A stretch of 64,000 nucleotides of DNA. Source: Hufsiella ginkgonis. Lineage in GTDB: Bacteria > Bacteroidota > Bacteroidia > Sphingobacteriales > Sphingobacteriaceae. The DNA is taken from the NCBI RefSeq assembly GCF_009834915.1, contig NZ_WVHS01000003.1, forward strand, positions 62,001 to 126,000. The letters run 5' to 3'. Below, one piece after another: positions 46,459-56,230 of this stretch (positions are counted from its first letter, which is position 1; every line of letters starts with the position of its first letter). The position numbers and the translations under genes were made by a program. The notes beneath the pieces are model-generated. The model did no database searches, was not told the DNA's origin, and was given only the letters and a program-made list of their open reading frames with translations.

Positions 46459-46489
46459 TTTGTATGTTTAAAATAAACACCTATGTTTA
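46459..46489 (+). promoter_or_regulatory. Promoter of the TonB-dependent receptor gene with internal palindrome
   Basis: TTTG at 46459-46462 and TATGTTTA at 46482-46489 are 19 bases apart, and the -7 element has one mismatch. Inside the spacer lies GTTTA-AAA-TAAAC (46466-46478), with a third GTTTA half site overlapping the -7 element. A regulator bound there would block the promoter. Confidence 0.5.
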
Positions 46490-46524
46490 TCCTTAGAAAT
46501 TAATAGCTAACCAATTTTCCAATT

Positions 46525-49419
46525 ATGAGCAAAATATTTACCCGACTTGCGGTTATGATCGTGTTATTGATGCCAGCAGCAGCAGTGTTTGCGCAAAATA
46601 CCCCGATCACGGGAACCGTTACCGACAAATCCACGAATGAGGCACTTGCAGGTGTGACCATCACGATCAAGGGAAAAAGTGGTGGCACTTCTACCAATGA
46701 AAACGGAAGATTCACCTTAAATACCAACGAGAAACTACCGTTTACGCTGGTAGTCTCTTATATCGGTTATAAACCTTATGAGCAGGAAGTAACGTCCGCA
46801 TCAGCTTTAATGATCAGCCTGGAGGCCGGTACGGTACTCGGCCAGGAAGTGGTGGTAGCTGCTTCGAGAACGCCGGAGCGCATTCTCGAATCCCCCGTTT
46901 CCATTGAGCGGATGGGTGCGATAGCGGTACGTGAGTCTGCCGCGCCCTCGTTCTACGACGCGTTGCCCAACATGAAAGGCGTAGAGTCGAGCGTACAGAG
47001 CTTAACCTTCCGGTCCATAAACACCCGCGGATTTAACGCAAACGGAAACACCCGCTTTAACCAATTCGTAGACGGAATGGACAACCAGGCTCCCGGCCTG
47101 AACTTCTCGGTAGGAAATATCGTTGGCATCTCTGATCTCGACGTGGAAAATGCAGAATTGCTTCCGGGTGCGGCATCGGCCCTTTACGGCGCCGGCGGTA
47201 CCAACGGCACGCTGATCATGAACTCTAAAAACCCCTTTAATTACCAGGGCCTGAGCCTTACTTATAAAGCAGGTGTAAACCACGTGAACGACGACCAGGC
47301 CGACCGCTCCGAGTACCGCGACTTTTCCATGCGTTACGCCAAAGCGTGGAACAACAAGTTCGCGTTTAAAGCGAACTTATCGTATATGACCGCAAATGAC
47401 TGGGCTGCGTCTGATTATTCAAATTTCGACCGGTACACAGGCGCGGCAAAAACGGGCGACCGTAATTCTGATCCTACCTACGACGGGGTAAACGTATACG
47501 GTGATGAGCCAAATGCTGCGTTCCCGACGCTCCAGGCCGTGGCTACTGCCGTGCAGACCCAAACCCGCGCCGGAATCCTGGCGGCTACCGGGAATACGGT
47601 TGATATCGTTGCGCAGCTGAACGCCAGCCTTCCGGCGAACGCCACTCCTGCACAGATCGCCGGTTTTATCGGTGCCCTGCCGGCGGCTTTGCGTCCGAAC
47701 GTTCAGAACATGATCCCTTTCTATTTCGGTTTGCGTAACAACGCGATCCCGGCGGTGGCGCCGACCCGTACCGGATACGAAGAGAAATACCTGGTGGACT
47801 ATGATACCAAATCGATTAAAACCTCCGGTGCGCTGCATTATAAGGTGACCAGCAATACCGAGGCGATCTTCCAGGCGAACTGGGGTACCGGAACTTCGGT
47901 GTATACCGGTTCCGATCGTTATTCACTGCGTAACTTCAATATCGGCCAGTACAAGCTCGAGCTGAAGGGCAAAGACTTCTTCCTGCGCGGCTATACTACC
48001 CAGGAGCGTTCGGGCCAGGCTTATAACGCCACGCTACTGGGTACTTACATCAATCAAAATTCTGTACCCGCTACTACCTGGTTCCCTGAATATACCGGTG
48101 CTTTCGCCCAGGCAAAAATGGCCGGTGCCACCGATGCCCAGGCCCATGTTAGCGCCCGGCAATTTGCAGATCGTAACCGTCCGCTGCCAGGGTCCGCCCA
48201 GTTTGAGTCGTATAAGGCTGATATCGTGAGAAAAACCATCGGCCCTGCCGGAGGTGCTAAGTTCAACGATAAGTCGAACCTTTATCATTACGAGGGGATG
48301 TATAACTTCGATAATGCGCTTAACGGTGCCTTCGAGCTGCAGGTGGGCGCATCTCACCGCACTTACCAGCTGCGGTCTGACGGAACGATCTTCGACGACC
48401 TGAACCAGGAGCTGACCATTAAAGAATACGGCGCTTTTGCACAGGCCGGCAAGAAAATGTTCGCCGATAAGTTTAAACTAACAGGCGCCGTGAGGTATGA
48501 TAAGAACGAGAACTTTGAAGGCCGGTTTACTCCAAGGATCTCCGGTGTATATACCGTGGCGCCAAACAATAACCTGCGTGTTTCTTACCAGACCGGTTAC
48601 CGTAACCCGACCACGCAGAACCAGTACATCGACCTGCTGGTGGGCGGAAGCAGCGGCGTTCGCCTGATCGGCGGCCTTGGCTCTATGATCGATAAATACC
48701 AGCTGAATGCCAACAAAGGTTACACGCTGGCCAGTGTAAATAAATTTAAAACTACCGGTAACGCAGCGGATCTTCAGTTTTACACCTTCGGCGACTTCAA
48801 GCCTGAAAGCGTGCAATCTTACGAGATCGGTTACAAAGGCCTGATGAAAGAGAAACTGTTGGTAGACGCTTATTACTACTATAATTCCTACAAGGATTTT
48901 CTTTCTACCCTGATCCTGCTTCAGCCTGCAGGCGGTACCCCGGCCGGTCTCGCAACTGCCAGCACGTATTCAACGGTAGTAAATAACCCGGATGAAGTGT
49001 CTTCGCAGGGAGCTGCGCTGGGTCTTGATTACCTTGCAGGCGGCGGTTACAACATCACCGGAAATATCTCTTACAACGAGCTTAACGACAACAACAGCTC
49101 GTTGAACAGCGAGTTTAATACCCCGAAATACCGGTTTAATCTTGGCCTGGGAAACCGTACGCTAACCAAGAACCTTGGTTTTAACGTAGCTTACCGCTGG
49201 CAGGACGAATACCGCTGGTCCTCTACCTTCGCCGCCGGCCAGGTGGACGCGTTCGGTACCGTAGATGCGCAGGTGAGCTACAAGATCCCATTCTATAAAG
49301 CAGTAATGAAATTGGGAGGATCAAACATCCTGAACAAATATTACCGCACTTCCTATGGCAACCCTTCGGTCGGGGCGGTTTACTACCTGTCGTTTACCTT
49401 CGATCAATTTATGAGATAG
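46525..49419 (+). CDS. TonB-dependent outer membrane receptor
   Basis: 964 residues. The signal peptide runs to about 24 (MLPAAAVFA/QN). A carboxypeptidase-regulatory-like beta domain follows (ITGTVTDKSTNEALAGVTITIKG, 28-110), then the plug domain (PGAASALYGAGGTNGTLIMNSK, ending near 250). The long C-terminal beta-barrel ends in an aromatic residue context, YLSFTFDQFMR. No SusD gene follows, so this is a solitary receptor rather than a SusCD pair. The GH31 and glgB genes downstream hint at an alpha-glucan or sugar ligand, but that is inference only. Confidence 0.92.
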   Translation: MSKIFTRLAVMIVLLMPAAAVFAQNTPITGTVTDKSTNEALAGVTITIKGKSGGTSTNENGRFTLNTNEKLPFTLVVSYIGYKPYEQEVTSASALMISLEAGTVLGQEVVVAASRTPERILESPVSIERMGAIAVRESAAPSFYDALPNMKGVESSVQSLTFRSINTRGFNANGNTRFNQFVDGMDNQAPGLNFSVGNIVGISDLDVENAELLPGAASALYGAGGTNGTLIMNSKNPFNYQGLSLTYKAGVNHVNDDQADRSEYRDFSMRYAKAWNNKFAFKANLSYMTANDWAASDYSNFDRYTGAAKTGDRNSDPTYDGVNVYGDEPNAAFPTLQAVATAVQTQTRAGILAATGNTVDIVAQLNASLPANATPAQIAGFIGALPAALRPNVQNMIPFYFGLRNNAIPAVAPTRTGYEEKYLVDYDTKSIKTSGALHYKVTSNTEAIFQANWGTGTSVYTGSDRYSLRNFNIGQYKLELKGKDFFLRGYTTQERSGQAYNATLLGTYINQNSVPATTWFPEYTGAFAQAKMAGATDAQAHVSARQFADRNRPLPGSAQFESYKADIVRKTIGPAGGAKFNDKSNLYHYEGMYNFDNALNGAFELQVGASHRTYQLRSDGTIFDDLNQELTIKEYGAFAQAGKKMFADKFKLTGAVRYDKNENFEGRFTPRISGVYTVAPNNNLRVSYQTGYRNPTTQNQYIDLLVGGSSGVRLIGGLGSMIDKYQLNANKGYTLASVNKFKTTGNAADLQFYTFGDFKPESVQSYEIGYKGLMKEKLLVDAYYYYNSYKDFLSTLILLQPAGGTPAGLATASTYSTVVNNPDEVSSQGAALGLDYLAGGGYNITGNISYNELNDNNSSLNSEFNTPKYRFNLGLGNRTLTKNLGFNVAYRWQDEYRWSSTFAAGQVDAFGTVDAQVSYKIPFYKAVMKLGGSNILNKYYRTSYGNPSVGAVYYLSFTFDQFMR

Positions 49420-49437
49420 GCTTTTTCAGCCGAAACC

Positions 49438-49519
49438 AGAAAGCCTAAAGTTAAAAGCTTCCTGCATAATGCCCGGCATTGCGCGACGCTTTTAGCTTTA
49501 GGCTTTCTGCTTTTAGCTT
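49438..49519. repeat. Heptamer inverted-repeat element A
   Basis: Two 21-base arms (49438-49458 and 49488-49508) are reverse complements with one mismatch, which becomes a G-U pair in RNA. Each arm is three 7-base units (AGAAAGC, CTAAAGT on the left; GCTTTTA, GCTTTAG on the right). One and a half extra units follow to 49519. The loop holds a second palindrome, AATGCCCGGCATT (49468-49480). It lies just after the receptor gene. Confidence 0.8.
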
Positions 49520-49528
49520 GGGACCAGC

Positions 49529-49559
49529 TTGGCGCTTTCAATATTATTTCCTTTATTTG
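49529..49559 (+). promoter_or_regulatory. Possible promoter of the GH31 gene
   Basis: TTG at 49529-49531 and TTTATTTG at 49552-49559 are 20 bases apart. The -7 element has one mismatch to TAnnTTTG. The gene starts 29 bases further on. Confidence 0.4.
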
Positions 49560-49587
49560 AGCTTAAAGTATAAGCACTTGTTAATAT

Positions 49588-52065
49588 ATGGATGAGATCA
49601 ACGACCCGTCGTCGCAGCCGCTGGATGAAGCACCGGAGCTGAGCCTGCAGCAATTTGAAGAAGAGGGTTTTCAGCATGTGAATAATCCGATCGTTGGCAT
49701 GAAGCCAATTGTGAAGAAATATCTTACAGCGATTAAGGACTACGTACAAAAGGACAACAGCTTTTACTTTTCGGACGGCGAAGCAAGGGTGGAAGTAAGG
49801 GTGGTAAGCGATGAGATCATTCGCATCAGGCTGGCGCCGCACGGCGTATTCCTCGATGAATTTTCTTACGCCGTAGAAAAACCCGCACAACGCGTTACCG
49901 TGTTTTCTTTTAAGGAAGATGAAGACAACTACCGCGTGCTTACCAATACCGTAACCTGTGTGATCAGCAAAAAGGATTTCCTTATCTCTTTTGTAGACAA
50001 CCACGAGTTCGTGGTGAGCCAGGATGCCTTTCCCATGCACTGGGAAGAAAATACCGAGTTTGGCGGTTATTACATTTACTGTACCAAGCAGGCGCGCGCC
50101 GATGAGAGCTTCTACGGTCTTGGTGATAAAACCACCGATTTTAACCTTCGCGGAAAGCGCCTGGTAAATTGGAATTCGGATACTTATTCCTTTGCCCGGC
50201 ACCAGGACCCGCTGTATCGCACCATCCCTTTTTATCTCGGGATCACCAACAATACCAGCTACGGGATATTTTTTGATAATACCTTTAAATCGCAGTTCGA
50301 CTTTGCACAGGAACAGCGCGATAAGACCAGTTTCTGGGCCGATGGCGGCGAGCTTCAATACTACTACATCCACGGCCCGCACATGATGGACGTGGTAAAA
50401 CGCTATCATACCCTCACCGGGACACACCCGATGCCGCCATTGTGGGCACTCGGATTTCACCAATGCCGCTGGAGCTATTACCCGGAAAGTAAAGTAAAGA
50501 ACATCGCAAAGAATTTCCGCGACCGCAAGATCCCCTGCGACGCCATCTATCTAGATATCGACTATATGGACGGCTATCGCTGCTTTACCTGGAACAAGAA
50601 ATATTTCCCGGACCCGAAAAGAATGATCAAGGAGCTGGCCGACGACGGTTTCAAGCTGGTGGTGATCATCGACCCCGGTATTAAAGTAGACGACAATTAT
50701 TGGGTATTTAAAGAAGGGAAAGAGAAGAAGTACTTCTGCCGCCGTTGCGACGATTACCTCATGGAAGGTTACGTATGGCCGGGCCGCTGCCAGTTCCCTG
50801 ATTTTACGAATCCCGAAGTACGCGATTGGTGGGGTACGCTCTTCAAAGAACTTACAGACGTTGGCGTCGCCGGCGTTTGGAACGACATGAACGAGCCTGC
50901 CGTATTTGGCACCGGCACTTTCCCGGTGGATGTACGGCATGATTATGACGGTCATCACTGCTCGCACCGCAAAGGACACAACGTGTACGGCATGCAAATG
51001 GTGAGGGCTACCTACGAAGGATTAAAAAAGAACCAGAAAAATAAACGCCCGTTTACCATTACACGCGCCGGCTATTCGGGCGTGCAGCGGTACTCGTCTG
51101 TATGGACCGGCGACAATGTGGCCACCTGGGAGCATCTAAAGCTGGGCATCATCCAGTGTACCCGTTTATCGGTTTCCGGCATTCCTTTCTGCGGCACGGA
51201 TATCGGCGGCTTTAGCGGCGAGCCCGACGGCGAGCTGTTTACACGCTGGATCCAGTTCGGCGTGTTCACTCCTTTTATGCGGGCGCATTCCGCAGGCGAT
51301 ACCAAGGAACGCGAGCCATGGAGCTTTGGCCCTGAACTGGAGGCCATTAATCGTAAGTTCATCGAGCTGCGCTACCGTTTGCTGCCTTATATTTACTCCA
51401 CGTTCTGGGAGCACCACAAATATGGCTTTCCCATTCTTCGTCCCGTAATGATGGTGGAACAGGAGGAGACCAGCAACCACTACCGCGAAAACGAATTCAC
51501 CTTTGGTGATAAGATACTGGTATGCCCGGTAACGGATTATGGCGCGCGGAAAAAAGTTGTTTACCTGTTAAAAGGCGATTGGTACAATTACTGGACCCAT
51601 GAGCTCCTGCAGGGCGGCAGGGAGATAACCGTCGACGCGCCCTTGGACAGCATGCCGATCTTTGTGAAAGCGGGATCAGTGATCCCCGAATCGCCGCTGA
51701 TGCAGTATGTGGGCGAAATAGATGTAGACGAGCTAATGTTCCAGATCTATTATTCCAGCTACGAGGTTAACTCGTTTTATTACGAGGACCATGGTGATAC
51801 GTTCGCCTACGAGCAGGATATTTACCTGGAGAAGAAGTTCGTGGTAAACGGCGATGCCACTTCGATGACGATCCGTCAATCTATCGAAGGCCTGTTCACT
51901 CCCCGTTACGAAACTTACGACCTGAAACTGATCTGCCTGCCGTTCAACCCTTCCAGGGTGATCATAGACGGCAAAGATTATACCGGCAGCCTGGAGGTAG
52001 ACAACCTGCAAAGGGTGAGGATTAAAACCAGCAAGAACTTTAGGTATATACAGGTATTGGCTTAG
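49588..52065 (+). CDS. Glycoside hydrolase family 31 alpha-glucosidase-like enzyme
   Basis: 825 residues without a signal peptide, so probably cytoplasmic. The nucleophile is D433 in GVWNDMNEPAVF, and the acid/base is D509 in WTGDNVATW, both in the positions expected for GH31. The N-terminal galactose-mutarotase-like beta domain (about 70-270) and the C-terminal beta domains are present. Alpha-glucosidase activity on maltose or glycogen fragments is most likely given glgB downstream; alpha-xylosidase is an alternative. A heptamer hairpin flanks the gene on either side. Confidence 0.92.
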   Translation: MDEINDPSSQPLDEAPELSLQQFEEEGFQHVNNPIVGMKPIVKKYLTAIKDYVQKDNSFYFSDGEARVEVRVVSDEIIRIRLAPHGVFLDEFSYAVEKPAQRVTVFSFKEDEDNYRVLTNTVTCVISKKDFLISFVDNHEFVVSQDAFPMHWEENTEFGGYYIYCTKQARADESFYGLGDKTTDFNLRGKRLVNWNSDTYSFARHQDPLYRTIPFYLGITNNTSYGIFFDNTFKSQFDFAQEQRDKTSFWADGGELQYYYIHGPHMMDVVKRYHTLTGTHPMPPLWALGFHQCRWSYYPESKVKNIAKNFRDRKIPCDAIYLDIDYMDGYRCFTWNKKYFPDPKRMIKELADDGFKLVVIIDPGIKVDDNYWVFKEGKEKKYFCRRCDDYLMEGYVWPGRCQFPDFTNPEVRDWWGTLFKELTDVGVAGVWNDMNEPAVFGTGTFPVDVRHDYDGHHCSHRKGHNVYGMQMVRATYEGLKKNQKNKRPFTITRAGYSGVQRYSSVWTGDNVATWEHLKLGIIQCTRLSVSGIPFCGTDIGGFSGEPDGELFTRWIQFGVFTPFMRAHSAGDTKEREPWSFGPELEAINRKFIELRYRLLPYIYSTFWEHHKYGFPILRPVMMVEQEETSNHYRENEFTFGDKILVCPVTDYGARKKVVYLLKGDWYNYWTHELLQGGREITVDAPLDSMPIFVKAGSVIPESPLMQYVGEIDVDELMFQIYYSSYEVNSFYYEDHGDTFAYEQDIYLEKKFVVNGDATSMTIRQSIEGLFTPRYETYDLKLICLPFNPSRVIIDGKDYTGSLEVDNLQRVRIKTSKNFRYIQVLA

Positions 52066-52095
52066 GAAAGGATCATATAGGTTTAAGGTGGGACG

Positions 52096-52161
52096 TTTGA
52101 TGTTTGAGGTTAGCTTCGCTTTATAAATGAGCGATAAGCGCATGCAACCTCAAACATCAAA
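52096..52161. repeat. Heptamer inverted-repeat element B
   Basis: A perfect 16-base inverted repeat (52096-52111 and 52146-52161) is built on the heptamers GTTTGAT and GTTTGAG. A shorter inner stem lies between (GCTTCGCT near 52113 with AGCG-AT-AAGC near 52131). It starts 30 bases after the GH31 stop. Confidence 0.8.
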
Positions 52162-52216
52162 TTTCTTCAAGCCGGACCAAGATTCTCAAGATTATTACCA
52201 ACCATCGGCCTTTTCC

Positions 52217-52229
52217 CCTGTTAAACAGG
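52217..52229. promoter_or_regulatory. Palindrome upstream of glgB
   Basis: CCTGTT-A-AACAGG is a perfect 13-base palindrome. It directly precedes TATCTTTA (52230-52237), which has one mismatch to the -7 consensus, and AACCTGTTAA at 52251 repeats one half. It may be an operator for glgB. I did not find a good -33 element. Confidence 0.4.
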
Positions 52230-52281
52230 TATCTTTATTCACCAATTAAGAACCTGTTAATCATTCATCATCTCTATAATT

Positions 52282-54324
52282 ATGGCTAAAAGAACCGTTG
52301 CGGACCAGGAAGGTCAGTCGCCGAAACCTGCGCGCATACCCAGGAAAACTAAAGCCGTTGACACGGGCGAAACCTCTCCTGCGACCGGCCAGGGTAGTTT
52401 TGTGGCAATGAAAAATGTAGAGGTTTTTAGCCTGCTTACGGATTTTGATGTCAGTCTCTTCCAGGCAGGCAAACATTTTAAGCTTTATGAGAAGATGGGT
52501 TCACATGTACTGCAGCACCTGGGCGTTACCGGTACTTATTTTGCGGTTTGGGCGCCCAATGCACGGCAGGTTTCGGTAACCGGCAATTTTAACGGCTGGA
52601 ACCGCGATTCACACCAGTTATTTGTACGCTGGGATTCGTCGGGAATATGGGAAGGCTTTATACCCCATACCGGTAACGGCGAGATCTATAAATATTTTAT
52701 CCGCGCGAACTCCGGAGAGGAGCTCGAAAAAAGCGATCCCTTCGCCTTGCGGTGGGAAGAGGCGCCAAAAACCGCTTCCATTATCTGGGATACCTGGTAC
52801 GAGTGGAAGGACAGGAGCTGGATGACCGCCCGTGCGGAGAAGAATGCGCTGAATAAGCCGTTTTCGGTATACGAGGTGCATTTTGGTTCGTGGGCCAAGA
52901 GCCCCGAATCGCCCGACCAGTTTCTTAGCTACCGTTCAATGGCGGGTAAGCTGGTACCTTACGTAAAGGAAATGGGTTTTACACATGTGGAATTTATGCC
53001 GCTCGCCGAGCATCCTTATTACCCCTCCTGGGGATACCAGATAACCGGCTATTTTGCGGCGACTTCCCGGTACGGCACTCCCCAGGACCTGATGTACCTG
53101 GTGGAGCTTTTCCATGAGAACGGGATCGGCGTGATTATGGATTGGGTACCCTCACACTTCCCTGGAGACGCGCATGGGCTTCACCGGTTTGACGGGACTC
53201 ATTTATACGAACACGAGGATCCGCGCAAGGGCTTTCATCCCGACTGGAAATCGCACATATTTAATTACGGCAGAAACGAGGTGCGGTCCTTCCTCATCAG
53301 TAACGCGATCTTCTGGCTCGACCGGTATCACATCGACGGGCTACGGGTAGATGCGGTGGCCTCTATGTTATACCTCGATTATTCGCGGAAAGCCGGGGAA
53401 TGGATCCCCAATGAACATGGCGGCCGCGAAAACCTGGAGGCCATCAGCTTCCTTGAGGATTTCAACAAAGCGGTATATGGTACTTTCCCTGACGTGCAAA
53501 CCATTGCCGAGGAATCTACCGCCTGGGGTGGCGTAAGTAAACCGGTTCATCTTGGCGGGTTGGGTTTCGGCATGAAATGGATGATGGGCTGGATGAACGA
53601 TACCCTGAGCTATTTCCAGCAGGATCCCGTTTACCGGAAATATCATCACAGGCAGATCACGTTCAGTACGATCTACGCGTTTACGGAGAATTTTATGCTG
53701 CCCTTCTCGCATGATGAAGTGGTGCACGGCAAGAAGTCGCTGCTATATAAGATGCCCGGGAATGATTGGGAACGTTTTGCTAACCTTCGGCTCCTGTTCC
53801 TCTATATGTTTACACATCCGGGTACCAAGCTGTTGTTTATGGGTGATGAGTTCGGCCAAAGCAGCGAATGGGCCTTTTCGCGCTCGCTCGATTGGCACCT
53901 GCTTGAATATGCCCCGCACCTGGGGATACAATCGCTGGTAAAACAGTTAAATGCCCTTTATAAACAGGAACCGGCTTTATACGAGAAAAGTTTCACCCCT
54001 GATGGTTTCGCCTGGATAGACGGCGGCGATGCAGCGAACTCGATCCTGGTATATGCCCGCAAAGGTGACCACCAGCATGATGAAGTAGTGGTAGCGCTGA
54101 ATATGACCCCGGTGTCAAGAACCGGCTTCAGGATCGGTGTGCCCGGACCGGGAGAATGGCAGGTGATTTTTAATTCTGACGACCGGCAATTCGATGGCAG
54201 CGGTGTTTACATACAACCCGCCTTAAGCGCCGACAATATCGCATGGATGAACCAACCTTGCTCGGTATCCATGGGTTTGCCGCCGCTGGGAGGAATAATA
54301 TTAAAAAGGAAAAGCCAGGAATAG
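52282..54324 (+). CDS. glgB: 1,4-alpha-glucan branching enzyme
   Basis: 680 residues. A basic, low-complexity N-terminal tail of about 45 residues is followed by a CBM48 domain (VWAPNARQVSVTGNFNGWN, about 90-108). The GH13 barrel has the nucleophile D357 in LRVDAVASM, the acid/base in IAEEST (E410/E411) and the third aspartate D478 in FSHDEVVHGK. It transfers alpha-1,4 chains to alpha-1,6 branch points in glycogen. glgA and glgC are not in the window. GH31 lies upstream, so the pair may serve glycogen turnover. Confidence 0.95.
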   Translation: MAKRTVADQEGQSPKPARIPRKTKAVDTGETSPATGQGSFVAMKNVEVFSLLTDFDVSLFQAGKHFKLYEKMGSHVLQHLGVTGTYFAVWAPNARQVSVTGNFNGWNRDSHQLFVRWDSSGIWEGFIPHTGNGEIYKYFIRANSGEELEKSDPFALRWEEAPKTASIIWDTWYEWKDRSWMTARAEKNALNKPFSVYEVHFGSWAKSPESPDQFLSYRSMAGKLVPYVKEMGFTHVEFMPLAEHPYYPSWGYQITGYFAATSRYGTPQDLMYLVELFHENGIGVIMDWVPSHFPGDAHGLHRFDGTHLYEHEDPRKGFHPDWKSHIFNYGRNEVRSFLISNAIFWLDRYHIDGLRVDAVASMLYLDYSRKAGEWIPNEHGGRENLEAISFLEDFNKAVYGTFPDVQTIAEESTAWGGVSKPVHLGGLGFGMKWMMGWMNDTLSYFQQDPVYRKYHHRQITFSTIYAFTENFMLPFSHDEVVHGKKSLLYKMPGNDWERFANLRLLFLYMFTHPGTKLLFMGDEFGQSSEWAFSRSLDWHLLEYAPHLGIQSLVKQLNALYKQEPALYEKSFTPDGFAWIDGGDAANSILVYARKGDHQHDEVVVALNMTPVSRTGFRIGVPGPGEWQVIFNSDDRQFDGSGVYIQPALSADNIAWMNQPCSVSMGLPPLGGIILKRKSQE

Positions 54325-54407
54325 ATTAAAGTGTAGCAAGGAATTTTGAAATATTTCTTTATAATTATCTAAATTTCTTATTATTTCGTTTTAATTTCTT
54401 TGTTATT

Positions 54408-54415
54408 TATATTTG
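54408..54415 (+). promoter_or_regulatory. -7 element just before the Uma2 gene
   Basis: TATATTTG matches TAnnTTTG fully, with a TTTC (54384-54387) 20 bases upstream as a weak -33 element. The ATG at 54419 is 3 bases after it, so a leaderless message is predicted. Confidence 0.5.
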
Positions 54416-54418
54416 AAT

Positions 54419-55087
54419 ATGAAGAATGAAGAAGTCGAAAAATATGAAGAGGACCACGACCAGGTTCCTTATCTATACGGTGAACCGCCGTTACACGAAC
54501 TGAATGAGCCGGCTCCCGATTATTTATCCAGGAGTTACACGATGGAGGAATATTTCGGGCTGGAAGGATCTTCGGAAGAGAAACACGAGTTTTTCCGCGG
54601 AGAGGTATTTGTGATGCAGCCCCCCAGGCTCACACATAACCTGATCGTGATGAACGTTTCTGCGCTGTTAATGCAAAAGTTAGCGGGAAAAGGATGCCGG
54701 CCGCACAACAGCAACCAGCGGTTGCACATCCCGGCGAATACGCTTTGCACTTATCCTGACATCTCCGTGGTATGCGGTAAAGTCCAAACCTTGAATAATG
54801 ACGAATGGAACCTCCTGAACCCGACCGTGATCTTTGAAGTGCTGTCGCATTCCACCCGTAATTATGACCGCGTAAGGAAGTTTATCCTGTACCAGTCCAT
54901 ACCGACGCTGCGTGAATATGTGTTGATAGATTCGGAAGCGATCGCCACCGAAGTATACCAGGTTAACGGTAACGGGAATTGGGGGATGCTAAGATGTAAC
55001 GAGCCGGATAAATGGATCTACCTGGAATCCATCAGGGTGCGGTTGTCATTAAAAAAGATCTATGAAGGTACAAAGCTGGTTACTTAG
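54419..55087 (+). CDS. Uma2-family (DUF820) PD-(D/E)XK nuclease-fold protein
   Basis: 222 residues from the ATG at 54419; a TTG two codons earlier lies in the promoter. The first 40 residues are acidic. The nuclease-fold part follows: EEKHEFFRGEVFVM, YPDISVVCG with the Asp of the PD motif, and VIFEVLSHSTRNYDRVRKFILYQSIPTLREYVLID with Glu and Lys in the expected order. Uma2 proteins are very common in cyanobacteria and also occur in Bacteroidota. Their cellular role is not established. It stands alone and converges on gap. Confidence 0.85.
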   Translation: MKNEEVEKYEEDHDQVPYLYGEPPLHELNEPAPDYLSRSYTMEEYFGLEGSSEEKHEFFRGEVFVMQPPRLTHNLIVMNVSALLMQKLAGKGCRPHNSNQRLHIPANTLCTYPDISVVCGKVQTLNNDEWNLLNPTVIFEVLSHSTRNYDRVRKFILYQSIPTLREYVLIDSEAIATEVYQVNGNGNWGMLRCNEPDKWIYLESIRVRLSLKKIYEGTKLVT

Positions 55088-55185
55088 CACTATATCTCCG
55101 GTAACCACTGGCGATCCGCTCCATCGTTGTATCCGGCCGTTTTTGGCAGGTGGAAGGCCGGGCGGATTATGGCAGATCATAAACA

Positions 55186-55217
55186 AAAAACCCCGCCGTC
55201 CGGGCAGGGTTCTTTTT
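55186..55217. terminator. Bidirectional terminator between the Uma2 gene and gap
   Basis: A GC-rich stem (CCCGCC with GGGCAGGG, one mismatch) is flanked by an A run on the left and CTTTTTG on the right, so it can end both converging messages. Confidence 0.75.
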
Positions 55218-55228
55218 GTTTCGATCTC

Positions 55229-56230
<1,002 letters not shown>

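Noticed and set aside
49513-50463. 316-codon open frame on the minus strand
   Set aside because: It is antisense to the start of the GH31 gene, which has clear catalytic motifs. The frame crosses the heptamer element and promoter region and resembles no family.
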